Positions 22,443-26,074 of a stretch of DNA of 26,074 nucleotides are shown here, one piece after another; the stretch's first letter is position 1; each line of letters opens with the position of its first letter. The stretch comes from a bacterium (GTDB taxonomy: Bacteria; JAHJDO01). The position numbers and the translations under genes are program-made. The notes below the pieces were generated by a model. The model made no database searches. It was not told the origin of the DNA and saw only the letters and a program-made list of their open reading frames with translations. The stretch covers positions 1-26,074 of the forward strand of contig JAUSPT010000052.1 of assembly GCA_030652805.1 (NCBI GenBank). The letters run 5' to 3'.

Positions 22443-23502
22443 TAAGAAAGATTCCTTCCAGATTCATTTTTAACGCCTCAGGATTTGTTGCATTGGCCAT
22501 AGCCTGCTCTCTGCTTATAACCCCATTTTTACATAATTCAACCAGAGACATATTAAATGTCTGCATACCATCTTCCTTTCCGCCTTGAATGGCAGGTATT
22601 ATCTTATTCAGTCTGTTTTCCCTTATTAATCTGGAAACCACAGGAGTATTTATCAATATTTCCACTGCAGGTGTTAGTCCCTCCTTGTCCATTCTTGGTA
22701 TAAGTCGCTGGCAAATGACAGCTTTAAGATTAAGAGAAAGTTGCATTCTGATCTGATGATGTTGAGACGGAGGGAAAAAATCAAGTATTCTGCTAAATAC
22801 GCCTGATGTGTCAGTTGAATGAAGTGTTGTAAAAACAATATGTCCTGTTTCTGCCGCACCTAGAGCAATATGAAAACTTTCGATATCTCTCATTTCGCCT
22901 ATCAGGATAACATTTGGATCCTGGCGCATGGCATGGCGTAATGCGATAGCGTATGAAGATGTATCTATATGTACTTCTCTCTGATTCACAATGCTTTTTT
23001 TGTCTTTATGGAGAAACTCAATAGGGTCTTCAACTGTGATAATATGACGATTCAAGTTCTCGTTTATATAATTTATCATAGACGCAACAGTTGTTGATTT
23101 CCCGCAACTTGTTGTGCCAGAAACGATAACTAAACCTCTGTTTGATAAGGATATCTTCTCTAACGTAGAAGGCAAATTTAGCTCTTTAAATGACCCTATC
23201 TGTGTTTTTACCCTTCTCAAAACTAGTCCTATCGTTCCTCTCTGATAGAAAATATTAACCCTGAAGCGTCCTAAATTCGAAACTCCATATGAAATATCCA
23301 TCTCAAATTCTTTATTAAACTTTTGCTTTTGTTCGTCATTCATTAACTCAAGAGCAATTTCTCTGGTGTCTTTTGAAGAAAGTATTTCGCCATATGAACA
23401 TAACTCTCCATTTGTTCTAATTTTAGCAGAGCTGCCCGCTTTCAGATGTAAATCCGTACCGTTTTTTTGAACCAGTTCTTTGAGATATTTTTCTATGTCC
23501 AT
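22414..23502 (-). CDS. pilT: Type IV pilus twitching-motility (retraction) ATPase PilT
   Basis: Hexameric secretion-type ATPase that depolymerises type IV pili at the cytoplasmic face. Numbering from the upstream ATG at 23523: Walker A GTTSCGKST (136-144), Asp box ITVEDPIEF (162-170), Walker B VILIGEMRD (205-213), His box TGHIVFTTLHS (226-236) and the C-terminal RLIREN stretch of PilT. The preferred start is ATG 23502 (MDIEKYL), which matches the usual PilT N-terminus and has AAGGAG 4 nt upstream. ATG 23523 adds seven residues and lies at the base of a hairpin. No other pilus gene is in the window. It sits between ftsZ and tsaC with a 29-bp overlap into tsaC. PilU is a close alternative. Confidence 0.9.
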   Translation of the reverse strand: MDIEKYLKELVQKNGTDLHLKAGSSAKIRTNGELCSYGEILSSKDTREIALELMNDEQKQKFNKEFEMDISYGVSNLGRFRVNIFYQRGTIGLVLRRVKTQIGSFKELNLPSTLEKISLSNRGLVIVSGTTSCGKSTTVASMINYINENLNRHIITVEDPIEFLHKDKKSIVNQREVHIDTSSYAIALRHAMRQDPNVILIGEMRDIESFHIALGAAETGHIVFTTLHSTDTSGVFSRILDFFPPSQHHQIRMQLSLNLKAVICQRLIPRMDKEGLTPAVEILINTPVVSRLIRENRLNKIIPAIQGGKEDGMQTFNMSLVELCKNGVISREQAMANATNPEALKMNLEGIFLNEDKQILGG

Positions 23503-23519
23503 TTTTCTCCTTGTATTAC

Positions 23520-23559
23520 TCATCTTTCCCTCTCTTTTTAAGAGAGGGAAAGGGGATGA
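23520..23559. promoter_or_regulatory. Strong hairpin between ftsZ and pilT
   Basis: A 12-bp perfect stem (TTTCCCTCTCTT at 23525-23536 with AAGAGAGGGAAA at 23540-23551) closes a 3-base loop. It is extended by TCATC/GATGA arms after a 3-base GGG bulge, and fills almost the whole 40-bp ftsZ-pilT gap. In the minus-strand transcript no U-run follows, so it is not a standard terminator. It buries the upstream pilT ATG (23523) and its GAGAGGG. Confidence 0.7.
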
Positions 23560-23563
23560 AATT

Positions 23564-24676
23564 CTAACCTGGTTTAGTTCTTAAAAATGTTGGTATGTCT
23601 AAATTGCTGTCACCTCCTAGCTCTCTATTCACTTTTTCTCGCATAACTCGATCCTTTATTGTAGCTTCCTTTCTATGAACTCCTGAGACATCTGAGATGA
23701 ATTTTACTTCCTTTTTTTCTAGAGATGGGATATCAGTGGCAATAATTGTAAGTTTCAGCTTATTATTTACTTTTTTATCTATAATAGCTCCAAATACTAT
23801 ATTGACACTGTGTGTAACCGCCTTACGAACATTATCAATGATTTTTTCAACTTCTCCAAAGCTGAGATCTTCGTCGCCTGTTATATTAACAAGCATTGTC
23901 TTTGCACTCTTAACATCAACCTCTTCCATGAGCGGACATAAAAGAGCATTTTTTACAACAGAGGATGTTCTCTCTTCACCATATGCAATTCCTACTGCTA
24001 AGGTAGCCTCTTTGCCATGGGCTATTACCTGCCGAATGTCTGATATATCAAGATTTATTATTCCTGGGGCAGTTACCAGGTCAGAGATTGCACTGATAGC
24101 GTCAAATAGAGTATTATTTGCAAATTCAAATGCTTTTAAAAAAGATGATTCTTTGTCAATTGTTCCAAAAAGCTTCTGGTTCGGTATGGAGATTGTTGCA
24201 TTGGATTTTTCTTTTATTACTCTTAATCCGTCTTTAGCCTGCAAGCATCTTTTTTTTCCTTCAAATAGAAAAGGACTTGTAACTATTGCTATTGTTAGCG
24301 CCCCCAGTTCCTGGGCAATTTCACAGATTAGTGGTGCTGCTCCTGTGCCTGTTCCACCTCCAAGTCCACAGGTCACAAATACAATATCTGAGTTTTTTAA
24401 TGTTTCAGCAACTTCTGCTCTACTTTCATTCAGGCTGCGACGTCCTAAATCTATATTAGAACCTGTTCCAACTCCTTTTGTTGTCTTTAGCCCGATTTGA
24501 ATTTTATGGGGAACAATAGATGCTTTAAGAGCCTGTATATCTGTGTTAATATTAATACATTCTACACCAGAGAGGCCTTTTTTATATATTGCATCTACAG
24601 AATTATTACCTCCTCCACCAACTCCAATCAGTTTGATACTTGCACCCGCTGTCGTCTCTTCAACTATTTCAAACAT
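23564..24676 (-). CDS. ftsZ: Cell division protein FtsZ
   Basis: Tubulin-like GTPase of 370 residues that builds the division ring at mid-cell. Visible elements are GVGGGGNNSVDAI at 18-30, the tubulin signature GGGTGTGA at 106-113 and the T7 loop NLDISDIRQ that completes the neighbouring subunit's GTPase site. The C-terminal tail ends in LDIPTFLR, the peptide bound by FtsA/ZipA-type partners. Length is normal for FtsZ. It lies outside the usual dcw cluster: no ftsA, ftsQ or mur gene is adjacent, and it is followed by pilT and tsaC. The start comes three bases after the stop of the secreted-protein gene, with GGAG about 13 nt upstream. Confidence 0.97.
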   Translation of the reverse strand: MFEIVEETTAGASIKLIGVGGGGNNSVDAIYKKGLSGVECININTDIQALKASIVPHKIQIGLKTTKGVGTGSNIDLGRRSLNESRAEVAETLKNSDIVFVTCGLGGGTGTGAAPLICEIAQELGALTIAIVTSPFLFEGKKRCLQAKDGLRVIKEKSNATISIPNQKLFGTIDKESSFLKAFEFANNTLFDAISAISDLVTAPGIINLDISDIRQVIAHGKEATLAVGIAYGEERTSSVVKNALLCPLMEEVDVKSAKTMLVNITGDEDLSFGEVEKIIDNVRKAVTHSVNIVFGAIIDKKVNNKLKLTIIATDIPSLEKKEVKFISDVSGVHRKEATIKDRVMREKVNRELGGDSNLDIPTFLRTKPG

Positions 24677-24679
24677 TGG

Positions 24680-25495
24680 TTATATTCCGCTCCGTCTAAC
24701 AATTCTCGCCATCATCCACCAGAAGGCGTTCCCTTTCATGCTGCAGCTTTCACGAGTAGTATGCGCCGCCTCATTTCCACTGTATCGGGGATGTTCTACA
24801 GGGATACCATTAACCAGATGTTGTTTTCCATTATACCAGCAATCAATATCGGCAAAATCAAATAAAACCTTCTTATTCACTCTGCAATATTTTCTGATCT
24901 GCTCATTGCGAGCATACCGATTATGAGAATGTTTCTGGGCATTGCCTGTCATATAGATAAATACTACTCCGGGATTTGCTTTTTCAAAAGCATTCATTGC
25001 ATCAAGATATTTTTGGGTCGTTTCCCGCGAATTTTGGTCTTGTTGACAACACCATGACCACATTGATACGTTAATTCTCTTGTTGTGATCAAGAACACTT
25101 TGAGTTGCCCTCCTGCCTGCTTCCGAAGCCCAGTATTTTTCAGGGGTAATATAGGTAGCGTTTTCCTGTCCATCAAATATGGCTAAAGAATTTATGGTAA
25201 TTGGAAGGCTTCCACGTCTATTAATAAAACTGTATATAGGTCCCAACTTTGCTATTTCCTGCATTCCTACTAAGATTTGGCCTCCATGCGAAGTATGAGC
25301 ATAGTGAAGTTTAATCTTTGCCTTGGCAGCTTCAATCCATTTCATTGGAATTTTGGAAAGGTCGGTGCAGGTATGGTCAATGATAATTGCTGATTTATCT
25401 GCTGCCATGGCACTGTCTAAATAACCGTCATAAGCGAACAATACCGTCAGGAAAATTATTAACCCTAAATATATTCTCACTGTTTTTCTTTTCAT
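24680..25495 (-). CDS. Secreted protein of unknown function (HTSHGGQ family)
   Basis: A 271-residue protein from ATG 25495. The N-terminus is a signal peptide: basic MKRKTVR, a hydrophobic stretch to about residue 22, and a likely cleavage after SAMA (about 31), so it is exported. Conserved-looking blocks are H67-TSHGGQ, a WSWCCQQ segment, VVFIYMTGNAQ, and IRKYCRVNKKVLFDFADIDCWY. I recall similar hypothetical proteins in environmental bacteria, perhaps of SGNH-hydrolase-like character, but cannot name a family. The frame is open up to 25621, but that extension would overlap the toxin gene and run through a dispersed repeat, so the internal ATG is preferred despite a weak Shine-Dalgarno. It directly precedes ftsZ. 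Confidence 0.7.
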   Translation of the reverse strand: MKRKTVRIYLGLIIFLTVLFAYDGYLDSAMAADKSAIIIDHTCTDLSKIPMKWIEAAKAKIKLHYAHTSHGGQILVGMQEIAKLGPIYSFINRRGSLPITINSLAIFDGQENATYITPEKYWASEAGRRATQSVLDHNKRINVSMWSWCCQQDQNSRETTQKYLDAMNAFEKANPGVVFIYMTGNAQKHSHNRYARNEQIRKYCRVNKKVLFDFADIDCWYNGKQHLVNGIPVEHPRYSGNEAAHTTRESCSMKGNAFWWMMARIVRRSGI

Positions 25496-25512
25496 TCTAA
25501 AAATGCCATTTC

Positions 25513-25543
25513 CGTCATTGCGAGCCGAAGGTGTAGCAATCTT
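25513..25543. repeat. Dispersed intergenic repeat unit (GTCATTGCGAG...GCAATC type)
   Basis: The segment begins CGTCATTGCGAGCCGAAG and ends GTAGCAATCTT, with ATTGC/GCAAT inverted ends. I recognise this as a repeat type found in many copies in various environmental bacterial genomes. It fills the gap between the toxin gene stop and the secreted-protein gene. Only one copy is in the window. Confidence 0.6.
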
Positions 25544-25802
25544 ATTTATAAGTAGATTCTTTTCTGCGTTTAATATAAATAATTTCAACTGATCTTTTAG
25601 CCGCATTAAATCGATAGCCAATCCTAAAATTACCTTGCCTTATTCTATAATAGATCTCTTTGCCTTTTTTTATTTTTTTTGCCCCTGGTGGCAACGGATC
25701 AAACTTGAGAGACCTGATATCATTTGCAATTCGTTGAAGATCTTCTTTGGGGAAATTTTTAGTATCTTTCTTAACACCTGATTTTACCTCAAGCTTAAAC
25801 AC
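25542..25802 (-). CDS. RelE/ParE-family toxin of a type II toxin-antitoxin pair
   Basis: An 86-residue basic protein with the RelE-fold pattern. Helical KEDLQRIANDIRSL is followed by KKIKKGKEIYYRIRQGNFRIGYRF and a final strand VEIIYIKRRKESTY; the paired YRIR/RIGY strands and C-terminal R-x-x-x-Y residues are typical of RelE mRNA interferases. Translation starts at GTG 25802 with AGAGGG 4 nt upstream and overlaps the antitoxin stop by 8 bp, the normal antitoxin-first arrangement. RelE-type ribosome-dependent mRNA cleavage is the usual activity; ParE-like gyrase poisoning is less likely. Confidence 0.82.
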   Translation of the reverse strand: MFKLEVKSGVKKDTKNFPKEDLQRIANDIRSLKFDPLPPGAKKIKKGKEIYYRIRQGNFRIGYRFNAAKRSVEIIYIKRRKESTYK

Positions 25803-26034
25803 TTATCCCTCTACCTTTTAGATATCCATTCCACTCAGTCTCACTCATAGATGATTCATTCTTTCTAGCCTCTATGGTAAGAATATCTTCTTCGTCTTCC
25901 TTTTCTTCTTTAAGCTTTTCTATAACTGCCTTAGCAACAAAGTGGTTTATTAATATCCCGCGTGGTTTACAAAAGCTTCTTAATTCTGTAATTAGATTTA
26001 CAGGCAATCGTGCCCCTAATAATGCTTTTTCCAT
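25795..26034 (-). CDS. Antitoxin, ribbon-helix-helix-like
   Basis: A 79-residue protein. The N-terminal half (ALLGARLPVNLITELRSF, then INHFVAKAVIEKLKEE) fits a ribbon-helix-helix DNA-binding domain. The acidic C-terminal half (KEDEEDILTIEARKNESS) is suited to wrapping a basic RelE toxin. ATG 26034 is chosen because GGAGGTG stands 6 nt upstream; the frame continues to a TTG at 26049 that lies within that ribosome-binding site. It would repress its own promoter, which lies at or beyond the window edge (26035-26074). Confidence 0.8.
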   Translation of the reverse strand: MEKALLGARLPVNLITELRSFCKPRGILINHFVAKAVIEKLKEEKEDEEDILTIEARKNESSMSETEWNGYLKGRGISV

Positions 26035-26074
26035 GGTTTTCACCTCCAATAGCTAATGATAGCATATGATAACT

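Noticed and set aside
1-26074. CRISPR arrays or rRNA genes
   Set aside because: No regularly spaced short repeats and no rRNA-like conserved segments were seen on either strand.

Overview
The window looks like bacterial chromosome, probably from an uncultured, Gram-negative-type lineage. The evidence is FtsZ, a PilT-type pilus retraction ATPase, a threonylcarbamoyl-AMP synthase, a polysaccharide deacetylase of the kind linked to exosortase/PEP-CTERM loci, and an operon of environmental sugar-degradation families (UroD-like proteins, M81 peptidase, GH127, sialidase-like, DegT). That mix recalls Lentisphaerota/Omnitrophota-type genomes, but nothing here fixes the phylum. Apart from one truncated gene at the left edge, every supported gene is on the minus strand, so transcription runs from high to low coordinates.

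Right flank (about 21.8-26.1 kb, AT-rich): a RelE-type toxin with a ribbon-helix-helix-like antitoxin, a dispersed-repeat unit, a secreted protein of unknown family, then ftsZ, pilT and tsaC packed tightly. Left flank (1-1.5 kb): the polysaccharide deacetylase, and facing it a 5'-truncated FAD-linked oxidase.

Between them lies a 20.3-kb block (1512-21802) bracketed by an exact 44-bp direct repeat (1468-1511 and 21803-21846). The repeat holds the last codons of tsaC and the overlapping first 14 or so codons of the deacetylase. The simplest reading is that tsaC and the deacetylase were once overlapping neighbours in one operon, and that the block entered at their junction and left both reading frames intact. 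No integrase or transposase is visible. A misassembly has to be excluded.

The block holds a GntR/LacI-type regulator (apparently frameshifted near its 3' end) and 18 further co-directional genes, most of them overlapping or less than 40 bp apart. In transcription order these are: GH127 glycosidase, class IV aminotransferase, class III aminotransferase, UroD-like protein, SDR, second UroD-like protein, VOC protein, sialidase-like protein, M81 metallopeptidase, DegT aminotransferase, two SDRs, DHDPS/NAL-family aldolase, zinc alcohol dehydrogenase, SDR, PfkB kinase and class II aldolase. It reads as a self-contained catabolic pathway: glycoside cleavage, transamination and oxidation, aldol or retro-aldol steps, then phosphorylation and cleavage of a sugar phosphate. 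The substrate may be an amino- or methyl-substituted sugar or cyclitol, which is inference. No transporter is present and neither glycosidase has a signal peptide. A decayed copy of part of the DegT gene sits between the sialidase-like and M81 genes, showing that the operon itself was rearranged.
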